Shown one piece after another: positions 24,122-36,471 of a stretch of 64,000 nucleotides of DNA (its first letter is position 1; each line of letters begins with the position of its first letter). The position numbers were made by a program, and so were the translations under genes. The notes under the pieces were generated by a model that was not told where the DNA came from, did no database searches, and worked only from the letters and a program-made list of their open reading frames with translations. Origin of the DNA: Lophium mytilinum (Eukaryota; Ascomycota; Dothideomycetes; Mytilinidiales; Mytilinidiaceae); assembly GCA_010093605.1 (NCBI GenBank), contig MU004200.1, forward strand, positions 6,155-70,154, in the 5' to 3' direction.

Positions 24122-24265
24122 CGACGATTATGGAGATGTCTGATGTCTCTCTCTCGCATGAGCGCTAGCAGTCGCTGCACTTCCTACCATGATCAGGATC
24201 CAGTGACGACGATTATGGGGACGCCCGATGTGCTCTCTCTCTTTCGCAGGAGTACCAGCAGCCGG
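24110..24265 (+). repeat. Imperfect tandem duplication over the 3' end of the DUF7704-like gene
   Basis: The segment from about 24113 (agatccagtgacgacgatta) recurs at about 24197 (ggatccagtgacgacgatta). Each copy is followed by related CT-rich and cagcag-like sequence, unit about 84 bp. The first copy includes the last sense codon and stop of the gene. The second is downstream. Confidence 0.75.
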
Positions 24266-25497
24266 TATGCTATTCCTGACGCACCGCAAAATAATTGCCC
24301 GCACACTCCAGACAAAGCTTAACAAATAAGAAAAGACGAACGTTAGGCACTGTTGATGTACGCATGTCACAATGTCGTCCTTCGACGTTAATGTAGGCAT
24401 GTCGCTCTTCTATGCACAGCGAATAGCCGAAGGAAATCTCGCAATGGACCAAGTGGATGGACGTTTACGGGGGACCTGGCCTGGGGACGCCAAGCTGTCA
24501 CATTATACCGGGGACCACCCCTCGTGCCGACATGTGAATGCCTACACCACTTTCCTGAGCCAGCTGAAGGACCTCCAGTCTCGCTGCCCCAAATCTGGCC
24601 TCAATTTACCTTGTTGAATCGACTTGAAACCCCCAGCCTGGAAGATCTGATTACTCTAGCTACGAACACAAATGCACAATTTCTTACCAAGTCCATGCAT
24701 ATGGAATTACCACACAAACGAGATGAGACAGACGTTGTAACTAGATGCATTGGGGCCCTTAGAGCGAGTAAAGAGGACTTCTCTCGCCTCAGGCCACTAT
24801 AGAGTGGGTGTAAGTAGCAACCAGCGATGTAGACGAGCTGAGAGCGAGGGGATTCAAGATTGTAGCAGGTTGCAATAAGCTGGCTGCAAGTAGTAGCAAA
24901 AATAACGTGCTCTTTATTCCTAGTGTGTTATCTGCCACTCTCTTCTATCTGGTACCTAATATAGACATGTATGTTACGACACGCCGCCATATAGACTATT
25001 ATTACGTAGATAATTAAAAGGTAGATTACCTTCTCTAAGTACAACTTTAAGGTTATATACTTAGATGTTTTTAGATTAAAAGGGTATAAGTATCTATATA
25101 CCCCCTATTTATAATATATATACGCCCTCTCTTTTTAGTAGTTATATAGTATCTTCTTAAATCTTCTAACTAGCTACTATAACTTAATACTATATTTAGA
25201 GCTTTAGTAGCCGGCCGCTAAGCTTAAAGAAATAATAAGATACTAGGGAAAAAGAGAAAACTATAGAAGGTAGTATAGAGGTAAAATAGTACTTACTTTT
25301 ACTCTTAGCTTTAGTATTATACTAAAAGACTAAGAGATAAAAAGCTTATATACTAGCTTATAGTATTAGATTAAAAAGCGTAATATAAGAAGAAGATTAA
25401 TAAATAGTATATATAGGTAGTAATAGATAGGCCTAGATTTATTATAGAAGAGCTATATTAGAGTATAGTTTTAATAATATTAGTAAACTACTAGGCT

Positions 25498-25534
<37 letters not shown>

Positions 25535-25561
25535 TATTAAAGGTAGAGAGTTAATATAAGA

Positions 25562-25605
<44 letters not shown>

Positions 25606-25820
25606 ATATAATATTACTTAAGTTCTATTCTATATTAATAGCAATAAGGTTATATATATATATAGTATTTCATGCATTATAAAACGTTTCTCTAACGTTC
25701 TTATAACGTTATCTAATATTTATTATATTACATTTAAACGCTTATAGTTTTATCCTATTTAAAGGCTTTTAAGCCTATTATATACAAGTATATAACGCTT
25801 ATAATAATGTAAACCTTATA
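25535..25820 (-). mobile_element. Solo copia-family LTR with target duplication
   Basis: Reverse-orientation copy of the family LTR. Flanks are tagtg (25530-25534) and tagta (25821-25825), a 5-bp duplication differing by one transition. It contains the family GATA tract. Old, AT-shifted copy. Confidence 0.85.
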
Positions 25821-26117
25821 TAGTATAATATAATAGCTTATATATAACTATAGAGAATATAAAATAGATATAATAAAATAGCTATACTAGATAGCCTTAT
25901 ATAGACTCTTATATATAGTAAAGACTATATAAAAAGATAGAGCTATAGATAGAGCTCTACGCTATTCTAGCCTATTAGAGAATTAGATAAAGGCGGGTAT
26001 ATATAGATACTAATACCCTATAAGTATAGCTAAAGGATATTAGATTAGTTTAATTTTTTTTTCTTATTACTACTTAAAAGATAGAGTCTTTATAAAGTAG
26101 TTATAGAAACTCTTTAC

Positions 26118-26154
<37 letters not shown>

Positions 26155-26326
26155 TCTTCTATCTATTCTTCTATCTAATCTTATATCTATTCTTCTATCT
26201 ATTCTTCTCTCTATTTATCTACCTATTTATCTATATAATAGAGAGTATATAAGCCTATTTCATTCACTAGAGCTACCTATACTAACTTATTTACTTAATA
26301 TAAGCTTTTAGAGCTACTAAGCTAGC

Positions 26327-26587
26327 TATAAGGATTATAATAGTATAAGCGTTATATTCTTATACATAATAGGCTTAAAAGCCTTTAAACGGGATAAAAC
26401 TGTAAGCGTTTAAACGTAATACAATAAACGTTAGATAACGTTATAAGAATATTAGAGAAACGTTTTATAATGCATTAAATGCTATATATATACTCCATTA
26501 CTATTAATATAGAATAAAACTTAAGTAATATAACTTCTATCTATCTATCTATCTATCTGTTCTCCTATTAACTCTATACCTTTAAGA
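26327..26587 (+). mobile_element. Solo copia-family LTR with perfect target duplication
   Basis: Forward copy flanked by ctagc on both sides (26322-26326 and 26588-26592), which fixes the LTR ends and the 5-bp duplication size expected of copia integrases. Moderately AT-shifted. Confidence 0.9.
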
Positions 26588-26773
26588 CTAGCTACTCTAT
26601 AGATTAAATAAAGTAAATATAGAGAGTAAAAAGAGGGTATAGGTTAAGAGTCTATAGGGTATATAATTATAAGTTTTTTAAAATATATTATAGTAGATAG
26701 TATTATAAAAAGGAACTAGAAAAGGTTATCTAAAAAGGTTATATAAAGGGCTAAATTTTATAGTATAGCTTCT

Positions 26774-27048
26774 TTTTAAAGGTATAGAGCTAGTATATAA
26801 TTAGATAGATAGATAGATAGATAGATAGAAAGATAGAAATTATATTACTTAACTTCTATTCTATACTAATAGTAATAGAGTTATATAAGTACACTATTTA
26901 ATACATTATTAAACGCTTCTTTAATATTCTTCTAATATTATCTAATATTTATTATATTATATTTAAATGCTTATAGCTTTATTCTATCTAAAGCTTTTAA
27001 GCCTACTATATATAAGAATATAATACTTATACTATTATAAAACTTACA
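26774..27048 (-). mobile_element. Solo copia-family LTR
   Basis: Reverse copy with flanks cttct and cttat, a plausible 5-bp duplication with one difference. Strongly decayed by transitions, hence old. Confidence 0.75.
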
Positions 27049-28026
27049 CTTATCTATCTCTTTATATATATAATAAAGCTATATAAGATAGTTTTTAGTA
27101 GTATAAATACTACTTATACTAGCCCCTACTTACTCTATATATACTCTTTTTCCCCTCTATAGACTATTACTTTACTACTTTATATTTCTTTTTAACTACT
27201 ATTATAAAGTTTTATATCTTGCATATTTAAGTAATCTACTCTATCTAAATACTTTTTCTTAATACTCTCTCTAAGTACTTCTCTATATATAGCTAAAGGT
27301 TAAGTAATTATATTTATTAACTCTATAGTATACTTTTTTTTAGCTCTCTAATAACTTATTTTAGAGAGCTTAGAAACTATATTTTTAATATATAAAGTAG
27401 TAGAGCTAGATTATACTAGCTTCTAGTATTTATTAAAAAAAGTTAAGTAGTATATAGAGTTATATACTTTTTAAATAGTAATAAGTAGTAATAGAGAAAT
27501 AGATATATTTTAAGTAATACCTAATAAGCTTATAAAGGTAGGTTTAGATAGTTTAGTATTATTATAGGCTTATAAATAAGTATATAGTATATAGTAAAAA
27601 GAATAAAGTATATATAGCTATAAAAATTAGAAAGACTATAGAGTAAGATAAAGAGGCTATATTTAGCTTTATATATACCAGCCGAGACCCGTCTTAAGCA
27701 ACTAATACCTACTCCTTAAAGACATACCCTCTCCTACCGCACAACTTCCTCCCTAACCTTAACCCTCTTCCCATCCCCCTAGAAACTAGGCGCTCCACGG
27801 CAGGCTACGTGTTTAACGTTAGCAGCGGTGCCCTAAGCTGTGTATTTACTAAACGGCAACCTATTTTTCTTGCGCCAAGGGAATTGATTTAATAAATGGA
27901 GCTAAGGATTTCCGAGGTTTAGACTCGCTAAGCAAGCTATCTGTACTCGGCCTAGCGCACGCCAAAGTATTATGACTTCCAGATACACGAAATGTGTAAC
28001 AATCAGATCCTCGACGTACGACAACC

Positions 28027-29642
28027 ATGTCCTCAGACCTGTTTGCTGCTTTCGCCCCCCAGTCTGTATCAGACACGTCGTCGTCTACATTGGACGCAGA
28101 CCGGATAGCGGCTTCAGGTTCGCACCCTCCTCCGCAGTCATCGCAGCCCTTTAGTTTCTTCGACGGTTTGGGCTCCCCAGTGGCGGGAAGGGGCATCAGC
28201 CAGAGCCAGACAGGCCTCAATATTTCTAAAGATAGCTTGGCTTGGTCTTCGTTGGACACAAGTCGACAAAAAGATGTTACCGAAGACGCAGACGATTGGG
28301 GCGACTTTGAGGGTGCTCCTGACTTGCAACCTACAGCTGCTACGGCCGCCGGGCCTGGCCCCCATGGCTCCGGATTAACAGAGAGCACTCAGCCTTTAGC
28401 AGCACCCATTGTGCAGAAGGTCCACGTAGTGACAGCAAGATCGGGACAGGCTGTTGGCGTTCCAGACGTCCACGGCTTTCCGTTAGCAGTCACGTCCCGA
28501 GCAGGCTCCCAAAAACCTACCCGAGCAGAGCCTGTGCAGTCCTTCAGGAATCAAGATTCATCTGGACGCGAGACCAGTGTTTTGTTTGACGCCACAGAGC
28601 TTGAGGCCGTAGATGATGATTTTGGCGACTTTGAGACGCCAACCATCCTCCCCCATAGTACAGGATCCGCTGACGCGAGGGTTAAGCCGTTGTCGAGTCA
28701 AGCAAGCAAGCCAATCTCAACAGCTATCTTGAATACGCCGCCTGCCTCTTTCAAACCGATACCTCAGCCCCAGCCCACCGAGCAAGAAACCGAGTCCTGG
28801 GACGAATTTGCTGAGTGGGATGAAAACTCTCCCCAGGCGGCAAATAATGATACCGACCACACAACGGACGCTCCTGTTCTAACTCTTCCGTCTATGATGC
28901 CATCTTCTAACTCGACCTCGTCTGATCACGAACCGCCGCCTACAAACATCCCACCACCTGGGGTGCTTCTTGGTCTTTTCCCATTGCTATTCTCCGGAGC
29001 GCAAACCCAGCTGTTCAAACCCATGGCTGCGCAGACGTACCAAATGAAGAACAGAATCTTGGCAGATGACACCACTGTAGGTTTTCTTCAAGGTTATCTT
29101 ACGATAGCTACGGTAGCTGCTCGCGTTATTGCTGGCCGAAAACTACGCTGGAAACGTGACGCGCATCTCGCTCAAGGAATGAGAGTGGGACCGGCGTCGT
29201 CGCGAGCTACATCAGGGATGAAGCTGACAGGCATCGACAAAAGCGAGATGAACAAAGAAGAAAGAGAAGTGCTGGACGTTGTTCGGGCGTGGAAGGATCA
29301 GGTAGGGCGGCTCAGATCAGCAGTTGCAGCCGCTAATGCTATCAAACCGGGCTGTTTAGGACCTGTTCCAGACATTCAAGAAGCAATGCCTGTGAAGCTG
29401 CTGAGCGAAGCTGATGGGGGTGTGCCAGCCCCCAGACAATGTGCCCTGTGTGGCCTCAAGCGCGAAGAACGTGTCGCCAAGGTAGATACTGCTGTAGAGG
29501 ACAGCTTCGGGGAGTGGTGGGTAGAGCAGACGCGAATGCATCGGGGTAAGAAACCGTCCTCAACTCAGGGGATGGATGGTTGACACAAGCAGCATGCAAG
29601 AACTTCTGGGAGAAGAACAAGGACGCTCTCCGCCAACGCTGA
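28027..29642 (+). CDS. Aftiphilin/Laa2-like clathrin adaptor accessory protein (putative)
   Basis: Two exons fit: 28027-29545 and 29593-29642 (522 residues). The GTAAGA...CAG intron sits near the end and gives the tail CKNFWEKNKDALRQR. The N-terminal two thirds are disordered and carry acidic-aromatic motifs DDWGDFE (about residue 90), DDFGDFE (about 200) and ESWDEFAEWDE (about 260). These are typical ligands of the AP-1/GGA gamma-ear domain, as in aftiphilin. A more ordered C-terminal half begins about PPPGVLLGLFPLLFSGAQTQ and ends with CALCGLKREERV and SFGEWWVEQTRMHRACKNFW, which I believe is a conserved fungal family. A role in clathrin/AP-1 traffic at the trans-Golgi or endosomes is inferred from the motifs only. 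It lies upstream of the PAS kinase in the same orientation. Confidence 0.65.
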
Positions 29643-30713
29643 ACCTTCAGTGCTGGATACACGAGGCCAGTCACAGAGGCTCCTCGTGGAGCAGTCTACG
29701 TTCCCGGGCCTTCCTATCTGCTCGCGGCGGAGGCGAAACGAGATGCCTCGTACGCTGGACTCTGCAGGAAAAGTGCTACGCCACTGATGTTTTCAGCCGT
29801 ACTGCGAGACAAGGCAAAAGAAGTCAGGCAGGGTCCAAATGGCGGGGTTAATTGCGAGCACGCAGTGCTACTTGGCGGCCGTTTCGCTGCGTGAGATGTC
29901 CGCGCAGGTGCGCGGCAGGTTGCTGGATTTGCGGGCTGCTGGGCAACATATCGAGATCAATTAGACATACTATTTCGGCGTGCCCGTGATTCTGCTGTTT
30001 TGCGAACCGTGGAAGGAGCCGACTTCGAGACTCGGCCTGATTGCCCCGCGCCACAGGGCCAGCAGAGTCGACCACGTCGGGCGGTCGAGCGTTGAATATC
30101 TGCGCCGCTGACTACTACTTACTCTCTATCCGACAAGTACAACACCACATGAAGTCGCCGCAGCCCAGCTGCCCCTCGAATCAAGACGACCACGCTGCCT
30201 ACCTGGAGACGTGACTGCGTTCTGTTCGTCCCTCGCCGACCCCAGCAGCTTCACCCCCTCCTCATCCCGCCAGGCCGCTCTCTGTCGCTGCTTTCTCCGC
30301 CCTCTCAACACTCTCTCGGGCACCGCTGGGAGCCCCGACCCTCGGGCATCGTCCCTAACCAGCACCTCACTGCTCTTGACCCCTGCGCTCAACCTCCGAA
30401 ACCCTTCGCCGCCCCTCCTCGTGACCACCGAGTGACCAAAGACCGCTCCTCCGCCCCGGCACGCGCTGGCCTCCGTCAGCTTCCCCATGGTAATGAGCAG
30501 GCCAAATGATCATGGTGAGCCCTTTCGACTTCCTAGCCGATAAGCCATACCTGCTGCTCGATGCCCCCGACGACCTGCAAAAGAAACACCGTATCCACCC
30601 GGGCGTGCCATTCCTACCGGGCCATTGTTATCGCCCATCGATGAGTGCGACTGTGGTCACCAAATGGCAGCATAGTTTTCCACACATTACTCCCAGAGAC
30701 TAAAATCGAGTCA
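29643..30713. promoter_or_regulatory. Intergenic region and long leader of PAS kinase gene
   Basis: About 1.07 kb without a supported gene. ATGs at 30488, 30506 and 30642 precede the chosen PAS kinase start and would open short upstream frames if transcribed, so translational control of the kinase is possible but unproven. Confidence 0.4.
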
Positions 30714-33700
30714 ATGGCTAACCATTCTACGCCTCCAGGCCCGCAAAATCATGACTCTCAACCAGCCTCGCACCCTCCGCAGCGCTTCGTCACGAACGAG
30801 ATCATCCTCCCCAAGAATAAGAGCACCAGCAATCTCCTGTCACATGCCTCGGGCTCCGGAATCACCATAGATACGTTGCGGCCTCGAATGTCATTCGATG
30901 CAGGATCATCAGATAAAGTAGCGAGGTAGGCTCATGTTCGGTCCACAGCTCTGCGGCTAGAACAAGTCCCATAGCTGCGAAAGGCATTGCGCTAACAGTG
31001 CGGATTGAGTAGGTCCCCAATTGTCCCGGAACACGAGCATGGCCTTGGGGCGTCCGGTCTCCGAAGAATACGCCAGCAACCTTTACCTCGCCCACTATCT
31101 GGACATAACTTCGGTGCGCAGCCGAGATCTGCGTCGTTGAGCCTCGCACTCCCAAGATCGCGAAACCCATCAGCGTCTCTACAATCTGGTTCTGCATCAC
31201 CTACCCTCAACTTCAGTGAAGATCTGTCTCGGTTTCCATCTGAGTCTTTACACTCCTTCTCATTCGCTCATCAGTCAGAAGAGTTCATACACAGTCGGCA
31301 AAATGTCCTGAAACGGTCCATAGATTTTATGCGGGATAGGCTAGGTTGGGCGGCAAGTAACCCTGGATTAGCCAATGCTCAAGCTAAGTTGAGTGGCGAC
31401 CAAGAAGTTCAGAGCATGATGGAACTACTCACTAGAGCGAATTTGATAGGGCAAGATGCGTCCCGGGCGTACGGTTTAGGCTCCAAGGGACCCCTTACTG
31501 GACCACCAGACATGTCTGGCGAGAATATCTTCGACAAAAGCTTCTTGCCAAGGTCTGAGAGCCCGGACAGCTTTGGCGATGACATTTCTCCTAGGGCCGA
31601 AAGAATCCCAGAATCGACCCGAGAACTCGGACTCTTGCCATCTGAAACTCCAAATCCAATACTATCCAAGCCTGTAGAGACGGCTGATCTTTCCGGAAAC
31701 CAGACTTTTGGAACTTCAGACATGGTGGAATCGCCTCCTCCGCCATTGCTATCCCCTCGAGCTGCGCTGAAACGAACACTCACAGACACCGCTTCACTCA
31801 CGATTCAAAGCCAGCTGAACGACGCTTTGGCACAGCCCTACCTGATCAGCGACCAAGGATCCAACAATCATCTTACGTCACCCACAGGTGTTCCCCAGAC
31901 ATCCCACCCAAACATGTCGGGGCCGCATAGTGCAGGGCCTGCGCCACACGGACATGGAAGCCGGTGGGCTCCTGCGGCCCAAGCCATATTTACCACCGAG
32001 GCTCAGGCCCCCTGGACAATCACCGCCGCGAATGACCTAGCATGCCTAGTATTCGGGGTAACCAGAGCCGAGGTACGAAAGCTGGGAATCTTAGAAGTGG
32101 TAAGAGAAGAGCGGAGAAAATGGTTAGAGGATAAGCTAAAGAATCCGGAATCCGGATCAAAGTCATCACGAGAGCCTTATAGCCAAAGCCAGCGCACGAG
32201 TCCAACTCCGACGACTTCTTTGAATGTTGGCAATGGTGTGACCGCAAAGTTACTCAGCAAACCTCCTTCGCGGCAACTTCAGCAGAGCAGGAGATCTAAG
32301 ACCGATGATGGCAGTGGCGCGACTTTTGCATCGAAAAAGAATGTTAAAGGAGGTCTGAACCATGCCTCAAAGGGGTCGAGGGGTGTTCTGCTATGTGGCG
32401 ACGTGGTTCCGATTCAAAAACGCAATGGTGCTCTTGGATCAGCTAGTCTGTGGGTGAAAGAGAAGCGCGGTGGCCTAATATGGGTCTTGGAAGAGATTGC
32501 TGAAGACGTTGTCTATGTCAGCGTAGATGAGGTGGGGTGCGTGACGACAGGGCAAGGAGCCGTGGAGGCCGTTTGGGGAACGGAAAGGTTGCGAAGAGGC
32601 ATGGACATCAAGAGACTGATCCCAGCGATACCAAGACTTGCAGGAACCAACACAGGTGCACTGGACTACCAAAAGATCGCTGAAGTTAGAACGTTCACGG
32701 CCAGGACCTCCAACAGCATCAACATACCAGTCACTGTGGAACAGCTTTCTGGCGAACCGACCTTTAGAGTTTCAAGCTTTCCGCACATTGCCGGCATCAT
32801 AGTTCTCTCTGCGTCGAGCCTAGCAGTGACAAGCTCCAATACAGTCTTCTCATCTGCTTTGTTCGGCCAACCGAATCCGGATGGACTTAACATTACGCAG
32901 CTAATCCCTGGCTTCGATCGGATCCTGCATGTCATGACCGACGAGGACAAGATAGAGTTGGTGGATGGAATAGTGATTCCGGAACACAGTTTCCGTCGTG
33001 CCAGAGCTCTTTTGGCCATGAGAGAAGGCAAAGCAGATGCTGCTGCTGTGTTCCTTCGACCCAGTGGTCTCCCAGCACAGCACTCGGATGGTGCAGAGAT
33101 CATGATTGACGTACAAATGAGGGTTGTCAAGAGCGAGAAGTCGAACATACGTTATGGCGACCATGTCATCACAGAAGAAGCCGAATCACACGAGATCTCG
33201 CCGTCGCCAGAATTAGTCTATGCCCTGTGGGTCACGTATTCTAGGCATTTACACGCAACAAACCACGGTATTGGCCCGGTCACGCCCCTCATATCTCGGC
33301 CTGGAACTCCACCACGCCAGCCTTCCCCTGGACAACCTTTGAGCGCCGTGAGCCCCCAAGACATGGACCTGGACGAATCCAAGCATGACTCAGCCCATGT
33401 GTCACTGCTGACAAAGCAATTCCAGGAAGCAATGAAACCGCCAGTATTTATGACGTCCAAGGACAAGGACATTTCCGAAAGCGTCGAGACTACAGAACCC
33501 CCGACGAAGAAAACTATCAACGACTTCGTTGTCTTGGAAGACATGGGCCAAGGTGCTTACGGACAAGTCAAACTGTGCCGATACAAGAAGAACAGTAGTA
33601 AAAAGGTGGTCATCAAGTATGTGACGAAACGTCGCATTCTTGTTGATACCTGGACGAGAGATCGGCGGCTCGGAACGGTGCCTCTTGAGATTCATGTTTT

Positions 33701-34377
33701 GGATTATCTGCGACGAGAGGACTTCAAGCATCCGAATATCGTCGAAATGTCGGACTTCTTCGAGGACGATATCAACTACTATATAGAGATGGTACCCCAC
33801 GGTCTCCCCGGCATGGACCTCTTCGACTATATCGAGCTGCGAGTCAATATGGATGAGGATGAGTGTCGGCAAATATTTGTGCAGGTCGCCGAGGCTATTC
33901 ACCACTTGCACACGAAAGCAAAAGTAGTCCATCGCGATATCAAAGACGAGAACGTCATCCTCGATGGGGAAGGCAATATCAAGCTAATCGATTTTGGAAG
34001 TGCGGCATATATTAAGAATGGACCCTTTGATGTTTTCGTTGGAACCATAGGTTAGTGCCACGACTGCGATAACCAATGTCAATCGAGCCATGCCCTAACA
34101 TTCTATAGATTATGCCGCTCCTGAGGTCCTCGCTGGCAAGTCATACCGCGGCAAAGAACAAGATGTCTGGGCACTTGGCATTCTGCTCTACACCATCGTC
34201 TACAAGGAGAACCCCTTCTACAGCATCGACGAGATCATGGATCACGATCTGCGGGTTCCGTACATTATGAGTGAGGAAAGTATCGAACTGATCAGGTTGA
34301 TGCTAAATCGCGATGTCGATAAGCGCATCACCATCACTCAAGTACTGGAGCACCCATGGTGTAAATTAGGTGTTTAA
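30714..34377 (+). CDS. PAS-domain serine/threonine kinase (Psk1/Psk2 type)
   Basis: Three exons fit: 30714-30925, 31010-34050 and 34109-34377 (1173 residues). Both introns preserve frame, and the first has a GCTAAC branch site. After a long disordered Ser/Pro-rich region, a PAS domain appears at about residues 395-450 (APWTITAANDLACLVFGVTR). A second PAS-like segment (PHIAGIIVLSASSLAVTSSN) lies near 670. The C-terminal kinase has the glycine loop GQGAYGQV, a VIKY lysine, the catalytic loop HRDIKDENVILD, DFG in LIDFGSAAYI and APE in YAAPEVL. PAS kinases sense carbon and respiratory status and in yeast direct glucose to cell wall glucan and restrain translation. Length and domain order fit the family. 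The start is the first ATG giving an open frame to exon 2. Confidence 0.9.
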
Positions 34378-35106
34378 ATACACACAGGAAAACCACAGGG
34401 GCCATTGAGACGTGGCATGTGGCATAGATGAGAGAGATTTATACGGCTACGATTTACACAGCACGTAATTCATCGTCAACAACATCGAGTGATCAATCAA
34501 TCGCATGGGTATTGGATCTGGTGGGCATTCTGAGACTCAGAGCGAGCATATAGACCTGATTAACGACAAGACGTGTACGAGATTCTTACAAGGAAGGCTA
34601 CCTGCTTGTATTGAGTGATAAATGTTTTGTGAAAGGGCGGTTATTTGTACCTAACCAATCTTGGGGGCCGCTACATCAAGCCAGGAAGAGATGCAGAGTG
34701 GGCCTTCATCCGCGAGAGTCTCCATCGCCTGAAACAACTCGTTCAAGTATCCAGCATGGCTTCAACAGCTCTCCGCATAACAACAACAATTACTAGCCTC
34801 AGACACAAGCAGCCTCGTCTTCAAAGCATTCACATAAAGAAGACAACTCGGAATCAGACAAAGGCAAGGAAAAACCAGAGTTCTAAGCGTCACTGTCCAT
34901 ATCCAGCCCTTACAAAAGATACTCCTCTATTCCAGCAGCTCTTAAATACTGTTAAGTTGCCCCACCTCAAAAGAATGTAAGAAAGCAACCAGATAACCCA
35001 AATACCAAAGCCAGACCACTCACACCCAAAATCCGCCTCCTTCCGACTTCTAACAACCCTTTGTACATTCCTCCAGACCAAATCTATACACCATCATCCA
35101 CGACCT
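34378..35106. other. Intergenic, convergent ends
   Basis: No supported gene or repeat. Short frames here lack coding character. Confidence 0.4.
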
Positions 35107-35496
35107 TTAACAGTATACTTTGGTATCAAACTGTCTTGTCGAGCAGTGCTGGCAATGCCCGTTCTTGCCAGTACAAATACCGCAGTCCCAGCTGCCGGTA
35201 TCAACGTGCTGGTCCCACTGGAAAGACGCGCTCCCATATCCGTACCAAGAATGAGCCAAATTCTGAGTGAAAGCCCAGACGTAGCCGGGATTGCAATGTA
35301 TGGTGTAATGACCATCTTGATCGATAGTGCCGATATCTCCCTGACACACTACGCCTCCATTGTCAGTGAGTGTGGCGTAGCGGCCGCAGTCGCCGACGTC
35401 GATGGGGCAGTCGTCGATGTAGCCGTAGGCATGAACACAGGCGAGAGCCTTGCCAACTGATGCGGCGAGGGCGATGAGTTTGATCAGAGAAACCAT
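35107..35496 (-). CDS. Small secreted cysteine-rich protein (effector-like candidate)
   Basis: A single-exon frame of 129 residues. MVSLIKLIALAASVGKALA is a clear signal peptide with likely cleavage after ALA. The mature protein of about 110 residues has ten cysteines, an even number compatible with five disulphides, with the last cysteine at the C-terminus and a dense CGICTGKNGHCQHC cluster. It is rich in Tyr, Gly and Asp and has no transmembrane segment. A longer frame starts at 35580, but the added 28 residues are Ser/Pro/Thr-rich leader and would hide the signal peptide, so the 35496 ATG is preferred. I do not recognise the family. Secreted proteins of this type near repeat-rich DNA are often effectors or antimicrobial proteins, which is inference. 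Confidence 0.75.
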   Translation of the reverse strand: MVSLIKLIALAASVGKALACVHAYGYIDDCPIDVGDCGRYATLTDNGGVVCQGDIGTIDQDGHYTIHCNPGYVWAFTQNLAHSWYGYGSASFQWDQHVDTGSWDCGICTGKNGHCQHCSTRQFDTKVYC

Positions 35497-35782
35497 GGCT
35501 AAGGTATTTGAGGTTCTTGATGCGGGTGCTGAGAGTGATGAGGGTGATGTGGGAGATGTGGGTGTAATGGATCGATACAAAGATGTATTGGGGGATGCAG
35601 AAGGTGATGGAGAAGATCTGCTATCGAGTTTGTCTCTGATTTTTTCAAGTGAAAGGCATTCAGGATAGTATTAATACTTCTTTTCAACGCTGACATGGAG
35701 TTGCACGTGATCTTGGTTGCAAGGATGATAAGGAGAAGCTGCCGTTAATGGAATGTGTGCCTGGATCCTGTAGAAAACCGCT

Positions 35783-35869
35783 TACGAAGGAGCTCGTTTT
35801 TCTTGAGTCCTACCCGACCACCGAGATTAGGCGAGGGCCTAGGACTCAAGAAAAACGAGCTCCTTCGTA
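35783..35869. repeat. Perfect 30-bp inverted repeat (hairpin)
   Basis: Arms 35783-35812 and 35840-35869 are exact reverse complements (tacgaaggagctcgtttttc at the outer end of the left arm) around a 27-nt spacer. Transcribed from either strand, it would form a strong stem-loop. It lies about 290 bp upstream of the secreted cysteine-rich protein start. Confidence 0.9.
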
Positions 35870-36286
35870 CAATCGTGCTCTTTTCATTAGACTAGGAACC
35901 GAAAGGATGTTCCAATGTCGCTTGCGCGCATAATGCTAGCCACTGGCCTTGAGGAGGCGCCAACACTCTCTCGTGTGAGTGGCTGAAAGATACAAAAATA
36001 CGAGGCAGCTGCGCGCAGCCATTTCCTCATTTAAGCAGGTCGGAAATGATTTCGTCTTGATTATACTACCGGCACAGTGAGCGAAGTCCGTGATATCGGG
36101 GGGAGCCGAAAGGAAAAACCCTAGAACCATTAACCGATGGTCGATTCCATCAAGAAAAGTTGCAAAATCAATGAAGACGGCCTCGCTCTAGAAGTCTAGC
36201 CACTCTTCATGAAGTTTCAGCTCGTTGTTGTGGTGTTCTGAGGGATAGAAGAATTTCAACGGCGACACGACAGGCTTCGCCTACTG

Positions 36287-36471
36287 TGCCGGGGTGTAAG
36301 TTAGTTTTGGGTTACGTGAGCGGCACCTCCACGCGACCATTTTCTCCTTTAAGCGTCGCTACATAAGTCTTCTGACTTGGATAGGGGCCGAATAGAGGGC
36401 TAAAATAATTTTGTCTTGATTAAACCACCGGGGTGTAAGTTGGTTTCGGGTTACATGTGCGGCACCTCTAG
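36287..36471 (+). repeat. Diverged direct repeats, 140-bp period
   Basis: The block ccggggtgtaagttagtttt at 36287 recurs at 36427 with a few changes, continuing through ggttacgtgagcggcacctc. A third related piece (tttcgtcttgattatactac) occurs near 36049. The repeats lie in a gene-free region (35870-36667) and have no assigned function. Confidence 0.7.

Larger units (their letters stand above)
24266..27690. other. Gene-free region, mostly AT-rich RIP-like DNA carrying solo LTRs
   Basis: 24266-24950 has ordinary composition without a supported gene. From about 24950 to 27690 the DNA is strongly AT-shifted, with microsatellites at 25501-25530 (AT), 25562-25612 (GATA), 26118-26220 (TATC) and 26806-26840 (GATA). 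The right boundary to unique sequence is sharp, near 27690. Confidence 0.7.

Noticed and set aside
24372-24802. Plus-strand frames of 80-92 codons after the DUF7704-like gene
   Set aside because: No domain, signal or splice pattern, and they overlap in different frames. Treated as non-coding.
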